Shown: positions 36,274-48,307 of the stretch, one piece after another
How positions within the stretch are numbered: position 1 is the first letter of the stretch
How the letters are laid out: every line of letters starts with the position of its first letter
Program-made: the position numbers and the translations under genes
NCBI RefSeq assembly: GCF_050908995.1
Contig: NC_135120.1
Location: 3,981,433 to 4,045,432 of the forward strand
DNA from: Andrena cerasifolii
Taxonomy: Eukaryota; Arthropoda; Insecta; Hymenoptera; Andrenidae
DNA: 64,000 nt
Direction: 5' to 3'
The notes under the pieces: model-generated
Database searches by the model: none
What the model was told of the DNA's origin: nothing
What the model saw: only the letters and a program-made list of their open reading frames with translations

Positions 36274-37668
36274 TAATAATCACCAATAAAGTAACTAAAA
36301 CTTACCCTTTCGGAAATTTACCTGTAGCTTGAATACCTGTGTCACTAGGTCATTGAACCGATCTTAGTCATCGACGGACGCGCTCAGTGCACCGCTGGTC
36401 CCAGGTATACGACACCACCCAAAGTTAATGGTCGCAACGTCAATTGCATCCCGGTTAATGTATCGAATATTCACTTCACTGCACGGCTACTAACACTGAT
36501 CACTTAATTTATTTTTCATGGAACGTGTTGTTCCTACGTTATAAAAATTTGTGGAAATGAATTTTCACTTGGCGTCCGAAGCCGTGGGTATTCCCGCGCA
36601 AATTCTTGCGTAATAACACTTGTGTCCCTGTTGTTCGGGGAGTACACCCAGAATATCGCGTAATTTTACGTTTTTTTCCAAGAAAGTTCCTCTACCCCCA
36701 AGTAGTTCCTCTCGTAATGACGAGTTAACTCCCACAGGCCTTAGGTAAAAAGAAGTATCCATTGCTTCGAGATAGGTAGCAGACACCACGTATTTCGGTT
36801 CGAAAGAGTCCAAAGAGAAGAGAAACAGAAAGTCTTTGAGTTGCTGTAAAAAAATCTGTTTCCTGTTTCCCTTTTCCGATACCCTGAGTTCACGTCTGCT
36901 ACGAGGCGGAACCAGCTAAGCCATAAATTACCCAAAACTGTAGGAAATCGTTCTCCACCGCCGATTCGCGGAACAATACGGCCATAAACCGCGACCCTAG
37001 CGAAATGCTCAGGCCGATCGGCCTGATGATTTTTTGGCTGCTTCGATGGTTCGTTCGTTGCACTTCTGCAAAGCACGTGTTTCGAAAATGTGCCACTTCA
37101 TTTTACCTAAGCCCGATTATCCTGGTGGGAGTTAACTCATAATGAAACGAGAGAAACTACTTGGGGATAGAGGAAGCGCCTTGGAAAAAATCCTGTCACT
37201 CTCGTAGTCAACAATCGGGTCAGATAAATTTTTTGTACACAAGAGTATTACGCGATGTTTTGTGTTTATGCCCAGAACGGAGCCGCAACTATGTACTACT
37301 GTAGGAGCATTTGCGCGGCTGTACGCACAGCTCCGAACGCCAAGTGAAAATTCATTTCCACAAATTTTTATAATGTAGGAACAACACGTTCGATGAAAAA
37401 TAAATTAAGTGATCAGTGTTAGTAGCCGTGCAATGAAGTGAATATTCGGTACATTAATCCGGACGCAATTGACGTTGCGACCCTTTACTTTGGGTGGTGT
37501 CGTATACACCTGCGATCAGTTGAGCACTGGGCGCTACCCTACCATAAATCTTTTCGTCCACCGATGACCACGATTGGTGCAGTGACCTAGTGACACAGGT
37601 TTCCGAAAAAGAAGGAAAGGAATGTCCGAAAGGGTGAGTTTTATTTAATTTATTGGTGATTATTAGGT
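36274..37668. repeat. Foldback repeat, about 1.4 kb
   Basis: Arms beginning aataatcaccaataaa and ending tttattggtgattatt pair over roughly 600 bp each. Shared words include acttgggg/ccccaagt, cgtcaattgcatcc and aagtgatcagtgttagtagc. The centre is near 36960. No coding support. Confidence 0.75.
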
Positions 37669-38315
37669 GTAGAAATAATTTCTTTCCGATTTTAGGGTAC
37701 AATAACTGTTTGATTTAAAAAATATGAAAACAACTCAATCATCGAAATAATTTCCATTATTGTTAAGTATCTTTTGCCATTATTCTGGCAGCTTACGAAG
37801 ACCACCGTGATAGAAATTCGGTAGCTTTGTACTGATTATGTAAATCCAGTCGGAAAGAATTTATTCATACACCTAATATTATTTTTTTAATTTATTTGTG
37901 TTGGCCGTTATTAAACTACAAATTTTTACCTCAATAACGAATTTTACTTGCACATTTTCTGTTACATTATCTTTCCGTTTATGCAGTATTTGGAAACGAA
38001 ATTTATGTATTTCTTATCCCCTCACTTAAAATAATTATTATTTAAGATTCTGCTTAAAAAAAAAACTGTGTAACGCGGTTTCCTTCGATGCATGCCGAAT
38101 TGATTGTTCGTACGTTCGTAGTACAAGCGCAGCCGTCTAATGCGGGAGCTCGGGCGGAAGGCGTGCGCTGTGATTGGTCGGGGTTATTTGTTAATTTTGT
38201 TAATAAGCCCGTTAACGAAGCTTCTGACAATATTTTCGCTAAGGGAAAAGTTGTTTCAAATCACCCCCTGAGTCACCCCTTTCAAGGAACTCCTCCATTC
38301 TTGGGACACCCTGTA

Positions 38316-39146
38316 TAATATACATACGACGGTCAGTCAAATATAAAGCGGAATTATTTTGTAGCAGCCGAACATGCGAATGTGCGCTGTTGCGACTGTG
38401 TGGGGAGTCAGTAAACATGTTTATATTGTATTCTACTTTAGAGTAGACTCGTTCCGCGCAGGGATATACTGTTGATTGGTAGGAACCCGGCAGGGAAAGT
38501 GCTACGACCAATCGCAAAAGTGCTACTTACTGTTCCGATTTGTCACGAAGTGAATATCATTTATTTGGACCGCTGAAGAAAGCGTTAGGGGCATAACGGT
38601 TTTCAAATATAGTGCGTAATTGGCTTTGGACACGCCCCACTACTTTTTATGAAGCCGAATTCCAAAAACTGCCAACCCGCTGGCAAAGTGTGTAGATATT
38701 ATGAAAACTATGTAGAAAAATAACTCGTTTGTACTTTACAAATAAATTAAATGACACAAGAGTTTTTGAACAATTCCGGATTATATTTGACTGACCCTCG
38801 TAGACTTGGACCCTCGTTTGATTGGTTGTTTCTGATAGAGACGAAGACAGCTCTATAATAATAAACCAATCAAAGTCATGTACGATAATTTCTAGCACAA
38901 GCACAGAGTCAGTGCAAGGATATTGAATTCGCTATTATTCTCAGTCCGTCTCTCTCATCGCGACAACTACAAAAGACGTAGTGGAGATAGCGGATGATCA
39001 CTCGTGGAACAAGGAGATCCGATCACTTGTGGCAACAGCAATTATACATGGATGAATTAATGGTATTTAAAAGTAAATTGTGAAGAAATAATTTTTCTAA
39101 CAAATGCCATGTCTTTAAAAACATTAAGAGTTAAATATCCATTTAC
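38316..39146. other. No gene; partial copy of the 27764 foldback family
   Basis: About 38800-38940 resembles 27800-27923 (tctgatagagacgaag, gtgcaaggatattgaattcgc). The rest is unremarkable intronic sequence. Confidence 0.45.
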
Positions 39147-39393
39147 CTGTCTGCTTGTCCTGGGCAATCTAGCTAATCGTTGTCCGCTGAGGTCAAATAA
39201 TCTAATCTGCCTGTTATCATGTGGAATTGCGATGATGCCAGTACTAGAAACTGCTAAACGATTCGCAGCACTATCACCTCGAATTGTAGCCAAAGGGCTT
39301 CGTATGTTTCGTAATTCCCACACTTTTACGCTTCGGTCATCAGAGCCTGAGACGATTTTATCTTCACGCGTAAAAACAGCTGACGTTACTGTC
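39147..39393 (-). CDS. WDR37: WDR37 internal exon (WD repeats)
   Basis: The minus-strand exon completes a codon split from the upstream exon. It encodes TVTSAVFTREDKIVSGSDD, then RSVKVWELRNIRSPLATIR, and later PHDNRQIRLFDLSGQRLARL, ending SRQ at a GTAAAT donor (phase 0). The SGSDDRSVKVW segment is a WD repeat with the expected Asp and Trp. The phrase PHDNRQ.RLFD.SG.RLARLPR.SRQ is diagnostic for WDR37. WDR37 is a WD40 scaffold reported to partner PACS proteins. The acceptor is tctatcacag. Confidence 0.93.
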
Positions 39394-39861
39394 CTGTGAT
39401 AGAAGAAGCAAGTGTTAAAAATATTTTTTTTTGACAGGAGTATGCATTTTAGCATCAAACCGGTTAAATGTATCCCTCTATTCATAATTGTATGTTAAAA
39501 ATTTCGGATCTACTTCGGGTTAAAATAAATAAAAAAAGAAAAGTAATAGTTTGATCTTAATATATTTGAAGGACAATGTTAAGCCTATGGAATGATTTTG
39601 AACCCAAAGAGACATGCTCCTTGTGAATTGTCCATAATCTCGTGCGGGTTTTTTACGTGCGAATACTTCAATTTCTTCACAAGTATTTAATATGAATTAA
39701 TCAATCTCGCATTCTCTACCATCATTCACAACTTCTTTTCATCGTCCTGGTACTTTTGGGATTCCCCACTTGCAAAAATCCCAAGAAACTCCAACCGGAA
39801 TATCGTTATTATTGATTTTCGTCGTAGTATGGTGTCTAGAATAATCCCTTAAGCACAGTGT

Positions 39862-40580
39862 TAAGGGGGTATTCCACTGTGAACGGTCGCAAAATCAAGC
39901 TATTTTTAAAGATTTTTTCCTCAGTAAATACAACATATAACGAAATAAATCTTTTTGACATTTATTAAGCTACTCTTATATTATACCAAAAAAATTAAAA
40001 AGAATATTTTTAATTTGTTTTACTTGTTTTTTACAAAGCGTCAATATGACACCTAAAGAAAAACGGTATTTCGTGGTGCAGGTGATTTCCCGGCTTAGGT
40101 TTATCTGAAACAAAAAATTCGATAAGATTCTTAATCTGTATGAGTGTCGCTATCGCCTGTAGCTCAATTAACAAGTTTTGTTAAGAAATAACAAAATGGC
40201 GCCGGGTAGAAAGAAAAGTTCCCCAAAATGGTCTTTTTTCGAATGTTCCCCGAGACTACTCTCGGTTATTTTTCGACAAAAATTGTTAATTGAGCTACTC
40301 ATACAGATTAAGAATCTTTTCGATTTTTTTGTTTAAGATAAGCCTAAGCCGGGAAATCACCTGCACTACGAACATACCGATTTGTTTAGGCGCCATATTA
40401 ACGCGTTGTAAATAACAAGTAAAACAAATTAAAAATATTCTTTTTAATTTTTTTGGTATAATATAAGAGTAACTTAACAAATACCAAAAAGATATATTTC
40501 ATTATATGTTGTATTTAGTGAGAAAAAAATCTTTAAAAATAGCTTGTCTTTTCGACCGTTCACAGTGGAATACCCCCTTA
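39862..40580. mobile_element. MITE with TAAGGGGGTATTCC termini, about 720 bp
   Basis: TAAGGGGGTATTCCACTGTG at the left and the complementary CACAGTGGAATACCCCCTTA at the right. Arms pair inward through aaatagctttt-type words and a centre near 40220. Preceded by T and followed by T; a TA or TTA target is possible. Confidence 0.75.
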
Positions 40581-40582
40581 TG

Positions 40583-41270
40583 CCCCAGAGGGGATTACTG
40601 ACCCACGAGCGTACAGCGCTTGCTATACACCATTGGAAAGATCTTACCAAGACGAATCGATTGATACCATTCTTAACTTCGAAATCAGATGGGATCACCT
40701 CGAAAAATGGCCTTAATGTTCGAGGTTTTGCGGTTTTGAACAAAAGAAACCGGTAGTAAAATCCCATCCGACCCGTGAGACCTCGCGTAGGCACCCGAGG
40801 AAAAACTGAGGAATGTAAGCAATAGTCTGGCACGATGGGGCAGTAAATGAGCCTCATGTGACCTTCATTTCAGGGCTGTGTTAGGTTTGCATTTGCCGCA
40901 TAGGCCCCCTTTTCTAATGCCCAGTACGTAATCGCCAATGGTTCAGAGGCCTGTGGGGTAGACGCAAGTCCAACGCGGCCCTGAAATGAAGGTTATGGGG
41001 CACATTTGACGCCCCTTCCTGTTAGAGTATCGCTTACATCCCTTGGTTTTTCTTCAGGTGCCTGCCTGAGATCTCTCGGGCCGGATGGTATTTTACTATC
41101 GGTTTCTTTTGTTCAAAGTCGCAAAATTTCGAAATTTGAGGGCATTTTTCTAGGTGATCCCATGTGATTTCGAAGTTAAAAATGGTATCGGTCGATTCGT
41201 GTTGGCGAAATCTTTCCAATGGTGTATAGCAAACGCTGTACGCTCGTAGGCTGTAACCCCCCTCTGGGAC
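40583..41270. repeat. Foldback repeat directly abutting the previous element
   Basis: Ends ccccagaggggattac and gtaaccccc...ctctggg pair. Arm words include cgagcgtacagcg and its complement, accattggaaagat, and cttcgaaatcaca. The centre is near 40930. The internal frames on either strand mirror each other. Confidence 0.7.
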
Positions 41271-42010
41271 TTAACATTGTCCTTTATTCCCGCGTGTAGC
41301 CGAACACCCTATATAACACAGTCGATAGGCAAATGTTATTGGGACAAATTGAATACGAAATATAAACCGTACGAACTTATTGGACAACCCAATATACATA
41401 TTACTCTTACGGCGACAAGAAACGCATTTGGGGGTTTGACCATTAAGGATATTATTTGCACGCTACCTTGACTGTACCTCCAAAGTCTTTCCAACTAGAT
41501 GCCAATTTGATACCGTTTTCTGTGTTGGTCAACTTAAAGTTACATATTTTTAGTGCACTTCTGAAAAAAATGATCCTATCTGATGCTCCGGATAAAATGA
41601 TACCACTCGATTTCTGCTGAAGAAACCTTTCTGATGTATGTCAATTGTATCCTGCTGTTTAATACACAATCGTTCTATAGGTTTAACATTATCCTTTAAT
41701 ATTCAATGAACACAAGTCGTGTAAAACATATTTTCACAGTTAAATAATTATAAAGTTATATAAGAACTTATTCTACTGGAAATATTTGATGAATTATATT
41801 TTATAATATTTACATTACTTTAATTTGTTAATGTTTTTATTTAGAAAGAACTACTTTTGAAGGTAAACATGCAGCACAGTATTATACAGTCTGCAAAACT
41901 GTCATTTACAATATTTTATTATCTCCCTATTACTTTCAATTTGATGACATTCATAAAAGCTGGTTTTGAATACTTTTATCCATATATAAGATGAAAACTA
42001 TTTAACTTAC

Positions 42011-42298
42011 TCAGTGTGTGCCTGAAAGACGGAAACCGAATGAACGGGTTCTCGAAAATCCCATAATCGAAAAGTACTGTCCTTGCTTGAAGTGACACAA
42101 AGTCTTTGTGTATGATGTGTAGAGACATGGGAGAGTTCTTGATCATGTCCGCATAACGTGTGAATAATTTCTCCAGTTTCAACATCATATAGGTTTGCGG
42201 TTCTATCCCAAGAAGCAGTCACAACCTGCTCTGCATCGGGTAACCAGTCTGCGGCCATCACTACACCAGTATGACCTAATAATTCTCGCACCGGAGTC
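42011..42298 (-). CDS. WDR37: WDR37 internal exon (WD repeats), most 5' exon found
   Basis: After the acceptor aaatattacag the minus strand encodes TPVRELLGHTGVVMAADWL, DAEQVVTASWDRTANLYDVE, GHDQELSHVSTHHTQRLCV and TSSKDSTFRLWDF, then ends in AHT plus two bases. These are two consecutive WD repeats, each ending in an Asp-x-Thr-x-x-hydrophobic-Tyr/Trp-Asp pattern. They match the middle of WDR37 closely (ASWDRTANLYDVET, GHDQEL). Junction phases agree with the next exon. The methionine at 42312 lies in the intron and is not a start; the N-terminal half of the protein is not in view. Confidence 0.93.
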
Positions 42299-43576
42299 CT
42301 GTAATATTTCATACAATTGAATGCTTCAGTTTTGCCTTAAAAGGAAACTAATACAAATGGCTATCGATTCGAATTCAATTTTAAACGCAAATACTGAATG
42401 TGTAAGTCCACTACACACACTATTCATGAAATTTGCTTATAAAAATAATAATCTTATTCGTTATGTATCACATAAAACTCTCCTGCTTTCTGCTTGAAAT
42501 TTTCCATGGAGTGCAATTTACAATTATATGAATCCCAAAAGACTATGGCAAAAAAAACATTTTATACATTTTTATTATGAAAATAGTTAGTCGGAAGGAG
42601 GTTTCGGGTTAAATTTTTATTCTTGTAAAACTAACATCCCCAGAGGAGAGGCGGAAGATTTATCAGACGCGTTTCAAAATTTGTTTAATGTTACTTTTTG
42701 ATTTATTAATATTATGGCCCGCTACCCGGCCGTTTTTCGATTCACCCAATCCGCCTGTGCCCGCCGCGGATAAGTCGGGTCAGCGTTGATTTTTATCCGC
42801 CCAAGGCGCCCGATACACCCGAACGCCGGAGACGACCAAAACGCCCGAAGCAGTCACCAGTTATGACGGCACCACGCGTATCCGACTCACTCTTGCCCAC
42901 ACTGTTGCTCGCTCCTACTCGTGACTGGTGACTGTTGGGGCGCCGTGGGCGGATAAAAATCAACGATGACCCGACTCATCTGCTGCGAGTACGGGCGGGT
43001 CGGATCAGCGCTTGGCGGCGTCGGGTGGGTATGGGCGGGTTAGCCGCGGGTATCGCGGGTTAGTGAAAGTTCGGGTCTGGGCGGTTCCGGCGCATCAGGA
43101 TACAGTCGGGTGACGGGCGGATCAAACCCGCCCATTGCAGGACTCTAGTCATTAACAAACAGAGTTCGGCAAAATCTTTAACTAAATAAAAATTTCAAAT
43201 AACGAATAAAAGATAAAAAAAATGTATTCGTTATTCGAGGCTCGAATAACCCAAGTTATCTTTATTCGGAGAGTAACGAATAAATAAGTTTATCCGATGA
43301 GAATTTATTCGACGAAAGAAGATAATAATTTTACTCGAAGAGATCATCCATAGAGTCGAATGAAGTTATCATCCGTATCTTTATCTTTATTCGAAGACTT
43401 CGAATAACTTTCGGCAACGTGTTTATTTGAGTTGCTGGGCGCCGTGCCAAGCGCTGATCGCAAAGGACCGGCAAGTTGGGGACTGACGCACGCGTTACAA
43501 TGTATCAATGTTCATCATTTTCATCATATCTTGCTTCCCCGACGAAGAGAAGCCTAAACACGACATAATTCGAGCT
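42299..43576. other. No gene; GC-rich foldback patch and tcgaataa-rich repeat
   Basis: About 42715-43140 is strikingly GC-rich and self-complementary (ggataaaaatcaacg with its complement, gacccgact, ggcgcc), so it is probably a foldback element. About 43157-43420 begins CAGAGTTCGGCAAAATC and is rich in ttattcgaa words like the hAT element at 19115. Its right end was not found. Confidence 0.5.
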
Positions 43577-44716
43577 ATAATTGAAGGGTCGGATGCAATA
43601 AGGGGACTAGCGCTCGAAAATGGGAAAAATTATTGTCCAAACGCTAAGAAAGGTTGGAAAATTAAATGTTGTTAAACTGAATTTTAAAAAATATAGTGTT
43701 GTAAAGCTCGTCACGACACACATTTTTTCTATTTGCAGTTTGTTTATCCAATCATTACTATTCGAGCTAAAACTTATAAACAAAAAAAATTTCATTGTCC
43801 AAAATCATTATTTTTCTAAACATAAATTGCGATAACATGAGTAAATATTAACGGATCGTTATGCAACTTAAAACATACCTTCGGGAAACTCTAGTGAAGC
43901 CATAGAATGTATGCACGAAACCCTTATGTTAACAAATGTAATAATATTTCATTAAAAGTTTTTCAACGTTCGCCGTTAAAAAGTATCGAGGCAATTTTGA
44001 GGTACATATAACTCGCAGCGACAAAGTTTTTCCTTAATATACAAGGAAGATTTTCACCAATTTTCACACTGATTAGTAAATAATTGTAGAAGATATGACG
44101 ATATATATAAATCTCGCGCGCCACCAACAGTTAGCGTGAGTGCTAAGACAGCCAAGCAGCGATATATTTATATATATCGTCATATCTTCTACAATTATTT
44201 ATTAATCAAAATTGGTGAAAATCTTCCGTGTATATTGAGGAAAAACTTTGTCGCTGCAAGTTATATGTACCTCAAAATTGCCTCGATACTTTTTAACGGC
44301 GACCGTTGAAAAACATGGGTTATGTCCAGTATTATTTTATCATTAAATATTATTACAGTTGTTAACATAAGGGTTTTGTGCATACATTATGTGGCTTCGT
44401 TAGAGTTTTCTGAAGTTATGTTTTAAGTTTCATAGCGATCCGTTAATATTTAATCAAGTTATCGCAATTTATGTTTAGAAAAATAATGATTTTGGACGAT
44501 GAACATTTTTTTGTTTTTAATTTTTAGCTCGAATAGTAATGATTGGATAAACAAACTGCAAATAGAAAAATGTGTGTTGTGACGAGCTTTACAACACTAA
44601 ATATTTTAAAATTCAGTTTAACAACATTTAATTTTCCAATTTTTCTTAACGTTTGAACAATAATTTTTCCCATTTTCAAGCGCTAGTCCCCTTATTGCAT
44701 TCGACCCTTCAATTAT
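43577..44716. repeat. 1.1-kb palindromic foldback
   Basis: The left arm, starting ataattgaagggtcg, pairs almost throughout with the right arm ending cgacccttcaattat. The centre is near 44135, around cgcgcgccaccaacagttag. Word pairs include gatatgacgatatatata and atatatatcgtcatatc. Arms are about 500 bp at high identity. Confidence 0.85.
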
Positions 44717-46499
44717 CAAAATGACATAAAAGGTTAATTTGCAGAATTTAATCGGGAGATGGCCAGGATTGAATTTCTGTAAAATTGATGACACATCGCT
44801 CAAGGCGACCCTAGGCATGGCGCGGGGCCTTCTAATCTTCGGCGAACGTCGACGTCGACATTATTATGATATTATTGCTTTAAACAGTAATACTTTGTAA
44901 AGTAGACCGAAATAAAATGTAATTTTTACATAATTGTACAGAGGACGGTGTACTGAAAATATTCCAATTGGTCAGGATGTGGAACTCGGTGGCGCTTGAA
45001 TGATATTCGTTGTCAATTGTAAAAACTTTCGCAATTTTCCTTACTGATAGATTATTTACATTAATTACTAATAAAAGATTATATTTCATCGCAAAAGACG
45101 ATATTTGGCTACTTTTCTCTACTATTCAACTTTTCCTTATAACTTGGAAACGAAAAGTTTTCCCAACATGCGATTTAAACCGCATAAAGAGGCATTAAAT
45201 AAACTACCAAATAAACAGTTTTAAAATTTCTTTAGCATAATTAAGTTAAAAAATTGAAAACAGAAAGACATTAAATTACACATAATTAGAAGAGGACAAT
45301 TTTGTCGTATTTTTTGGCGCATAATTCATTTCCAAAATGTTTAATCCGGCCCACTGTGCGCCGCCCACTGGGGCACGTAACATAGGATTTGCGGAAAAAA
45401 TCTTATAACTTCGATGTTTCTCAATATTTTTTATTACTTTTTTTTTTATATTACTTCTTAATAGGCATCGGTTATATGGACATGAACATTAATAAAATTA
45501 AAGCATCTATCACAAATAAAATAACAATAAACCACGTAAACATTCGGTACACAAAAACCATATATGATAATTATGTTACTAATAAGTATGTAATATTACA
45601 TAAAAAACGAATTGATTAGCATTAAACATTATAAAACACATTAGAGAAAGAAAATAACACAATAGAGTAAGTAATAACATTTTACATTAAACTACTAAAA
45701 TTATGTAATAAAATAATGAATATTACTGTCCACATAAACTAAAACTATCAAAAAGTAATTTAAAATAGAAGCTATGTAAAAATAGCGAGAAATGCCGATG
45801 TGATGAGTTTCTGCGAAATCGCAGGCACAATGCACTCGTGTGGTTATGTATTAACTAGTTTTACTACTCAGCTTCGCCCGAAATTTAGATTCTGATTTTA
45901 TAAAAAAAAAATTATTTTTACGAGCTAAGGCTCATTTCGTGATCCTAGAGTTTATCGTTCAAAAGTTTTTAGGCGACACACAAACACACAAACATATAAA
46001 AGCTTTCTGCTTTATATATTAAGATAACAGCCAAAGTTGCAAATAAACGCAGTCAGTGTTTGGAGAGCTGTTAGTAGATGGTATCTGTTTTCAAATAGTA
46101 CTATCTAGAGCCCTTATAAACCTAAAAGAATTAATGAAAACTTGAAATATTAGGTAGCTCCATTTGAAGTTGTATAGTGGGATTACGATGAAGAGTTTTC
46201 AAAAAGTATTTATGTCATAAAATAAGCTGAGACTATACACATTCGAAATACATGAGGTACAAAAATAAAAATGCCTAGAGGAATTCAGAAAAAAATCGAC
46301 AATCTGGTACGAATATTGACACGATTCCCGTTAGAATACGAAAGGTCAACTTCAAATCAATTTTTCTTTGGAATTAACATGAATCTGACATATCTGTCAT
46401 ATAGGTTAGGTACATTGGTCCATTGGCCATCAGGATACAGTGATGGATACACAAAAATACATCTTTCATTTTAAGACTTTTTCTTTCCAGCCCCACTAT
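44717..46499. other. No gene; possible RTE-type retrotransposon tail
   Basis: About 45865-46020 (ctcagcttcgcccg ... aaagctttctgctttatatatta) resembles the 3' tail of RTE-type LINEs, which often ends in short TA-rich repeats. The rest is AT-rich without coding signal. Confidence 0.35.
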
Positions 46500-47160
46500 G
46501 CGCCGTGCTGATTGCTTCAGCCCACAGGTACCGTGGCAGGTTTTCCCATAGCAGCATATGTACCTACATCATTCACTTTCTACCACAGTTCTATCATCAT
46601 GCTTCGATTTGCCACTTTTGGTGTGGCCTGTATAGAACCGTAACCTGGTGCACTATTCCTCTTGACTTCAGGTACGTTCTCATTGACTCGTTGCAGTATT
46701 CGGTCCCTCTGACAGTTCACAGCACCTTCCATGGATGATTAAATTTCGGTGATGTATTTTTTCTAACCTCTTGAAATTTCTCCAATACATCACTCTTATG
46801 TCGTAAGAAATAGACATATCTGTATCCCGAAGCATTGTGTGTGAATATGACGAAAAATCTGGCGCAGCCTGCGGATTCTACTTGGAATGGACCATATAAG
46901 TCACTACTAATAAATTCCCCAGGATTCCAATTGCTCTTGTGGGCAGATTTGCCGTATTAATACACTTTACAAAAGAAATCCTGTGTATCCGTTATTTGTA
47001 CCTTAGGAACCAGATCATTCTTTACTATACGGATAAGAGATCTAGGATTAATGTGGCCCGTACGTTCGTCCCATAATTTTATACTTTTAATCGTCGTCAC
47101 ATTAACTTCCCACTTTTGATTTCGCTTGAGCAACATTCGGTATTGTGGTGTGGATGGACA
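46500..47160 (-). pseudogene. Ty1/copia retrotransposon pol fragment
   Basis: On the minus strand a GAG-pre-integrase segment is readable (KLWDERTGHINPRSLIRIV, about 47070-47013), with the His expected in WHxRxGH. The integrase core follows (GEFISSDLYGPFQVES, FVIFTHNASGYRYVYFLRH, about 46925-46800), with Asp in SSDLYGP and a decayed downstream Asp. Further on, YLWAEAIST appears in a shifted frame near 46510. A stop near 46963 and several shifts show it is dead. It lies just left of the viral-type integrase gene but is unrelated to it. Confidence 0.75.
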
Positions 47161-47464
47161 TTTCCGTTTAGACTAGCGAATGGGTGCCAGGACTGTTGGA
47201 GCCTTTTCGTTTATTGTATTGCTTCGGAGATTGTCGGGGCAGTCGAGCGATAGGCATGGTGAAGACGCATTGATAGGATGCATGGCGTCAGCGTTCCAGG
47301 AAGTCAAGTGCCCTACGCACTGGGTGGCTTTTGCGAGGGGACTGGCGCGGGGATGCAGGGGAGTTTGGGGACCGTCGGGTCAGCAGTGCGAAAAGCTAGA
47401 TTGAGGAGAGACTTGGTGGAGAGCGCTTCGTGTCGTGCGCATTGCGGGAAGATGTATTAATTGA
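47161..47464. other. Left flank of the Polinton-like element
   Basis: No recognisable terminal inverted repeat was found here. The open frame at 47180-47404 has no known family. The left element boundary should lie in or near this stretch, since the integrase gene normally sits next to a terminus. Confidence 0.4.
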
Positions 47465-48277
47465 TCACGCTTCAGTTTTAAGTTTACTTATGGATGGAAT
47501 CCAGGGTGCTTTGGCTATCTCGAACACCTCCGTTGTCCAATTCGGAGTATAGCCTTTATCGAATATGATTTTAAATTTGCTCACCCGCACAAACTCACCC
47601 AACTCGAATCTCGCTGGAGCAGCGATCTTTATGTTGCTGTATACGGTGGCTAGCAGCTTGTCGGCGATCGCAGGGGTAACATCGCAAGGACACATTCCGA
47701 TGGTTCTATGTTTTCGCGCGTTATACTCTGCAAGTAGACGCGATAGCGAATCGGTCCATCTATAGGTTCCATTGAGCGTAAACAGTTTCCACATATTGTT
47801 CTTCAAAGTTCGATTGAAACGTTCTACGACGGAGGCCTTCATCACCGAATACGTCGAATAATGATTAATGTCGTGCTTTTTCAAGAGTTTCTGCACATCG
47901 GTGTTGTAAAATTCTTTTCCTTGATCGGTTTGCAAATTTTTCGGATATCGATCTCTAAATATCTTTGCAAACGCTTTAGTCACCTCAGCGCCACTTTTAG
48001 TCTTGAGCGGCAACGCCCATGCATACTTGCTCAACACATCAATGACGCTGAGTAAGTAGTGGTGACCCTGGTTGAATCGCAAGTATGGACGCATTTCTAC
48101 AATGTCAGCTTGCCACAGATCGTCGTATCCACGTACTATGACGCGCCTCCGAGGAAAATGTCTTCGAGCTGGAGCGTGCAATTCCTCCACAAGTTGTAGC
48201 TGCTTGTGGCCATGGTTTTCTTCACTCATGCATTTCGATAATGGCTGCATGTTTGATCGCAGATGTATCTTTGCCAC
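47465..48277 (-). CDS. Polinton/Maverick retroviral-type integrase
   Basis: 270 codons, intact. It inserts element DNA into the host genome. The rve catalytic core spans about residues 50-165. The acidic triad is visible as D58 in LWQADIV, D118 in LQTDQGKEF and E152 in VVERFNRT (34 residues after the second Asp). The sentence RRVIVRGYDDLWQADIVEM is typical of Polinton integrases rather than of LTR retrotransposons. A C-terminal SH3-like segment (RFELGEFVRV...IFDKGYTPNWTTEVFEI, about 222-254) follows. The upstream ATG at residue 1 is used here, but Met17 (48229) could be the real start. It ends the leftward block, 30 bp after the coiled-coil gene. No stop or frameshift is seen, so this is the best preserved enzyme of the element. 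Confidence 0.93.
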   Translation of the reverse strand: MAKIHLRSNMQPLSKCMSEENHGHKQLQLVEELHAPARRHFPRRRVIVRGYDDLWQADIVEMRPYLRFNQGHHYLLSVIDVLSKYAWALPLKTKSGAEVTKAFAKIFRDRYPKNLQTDQGKEFYNTDVQKLLKKHDINHYSTYSVMKASVVERFNRTLKNNMWKLFTLNGTYRWTDSLSRLLAEYNARKHRTIGMCPCDVTPAIADKLLATVYSNIKIAAPARFELGEFVRVSKFKIIFDKGYTPNWTTEVFEIAKAPWIPSISKLKTEA

Positions 48278-48307
48278 GAATGATGCGATAATTATCGTGT
48301 ACGTGCA

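Larger units (their letters stand above)
34476..38315. mobile_element. 3.8-kb DNA transposon with long inverted repeats, TA flanks
   Basis: Ends TACAGAGTGTCCCA and TGGGACACCCTGTA-type sequence are each bordered by TA, the target used by Tc1/mariner-like elements. The arms extend inward for hundreds of bases (aaacaactttttccttagcg, tcgaaggaaat, ttctgctttaaaaaa words) with decreasing identity. The interior is occupied by the nested elements at 35644-36082 and 36274-37668. No transposase frame survives. Confidence 0.75.
32531..39146 (-). other. WDR37: WDR37 intron (6.6 kb)
   Basis: Donor gtaaat at 39146 (minus strand) and acceptor at 32531-32532. The intron holds a foldback at 32700-33632 and the nested 34476-38315 transposon. 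No other exon is recognised. Confidence 0.75.
39394..42010 (-). other. WDR37: WDR37 intron (2.6 kb) with two inverted-repeat elements
   Basis: Donor GTAAGT at 42010 and acceptor at 39394-39395 on the minus strand. It contains the elements at 39862-40580 and 40583-41270. The remainder (41271-42010) holds nothing recognisable. Confidence 0.8.

Noticed and set aside
47180..47404. 74-codon frame as an extra viral gene left of the integrase
   Set aside because: No recognisable motif, opposite strand to the integrase, and next to decayed copia sequence.
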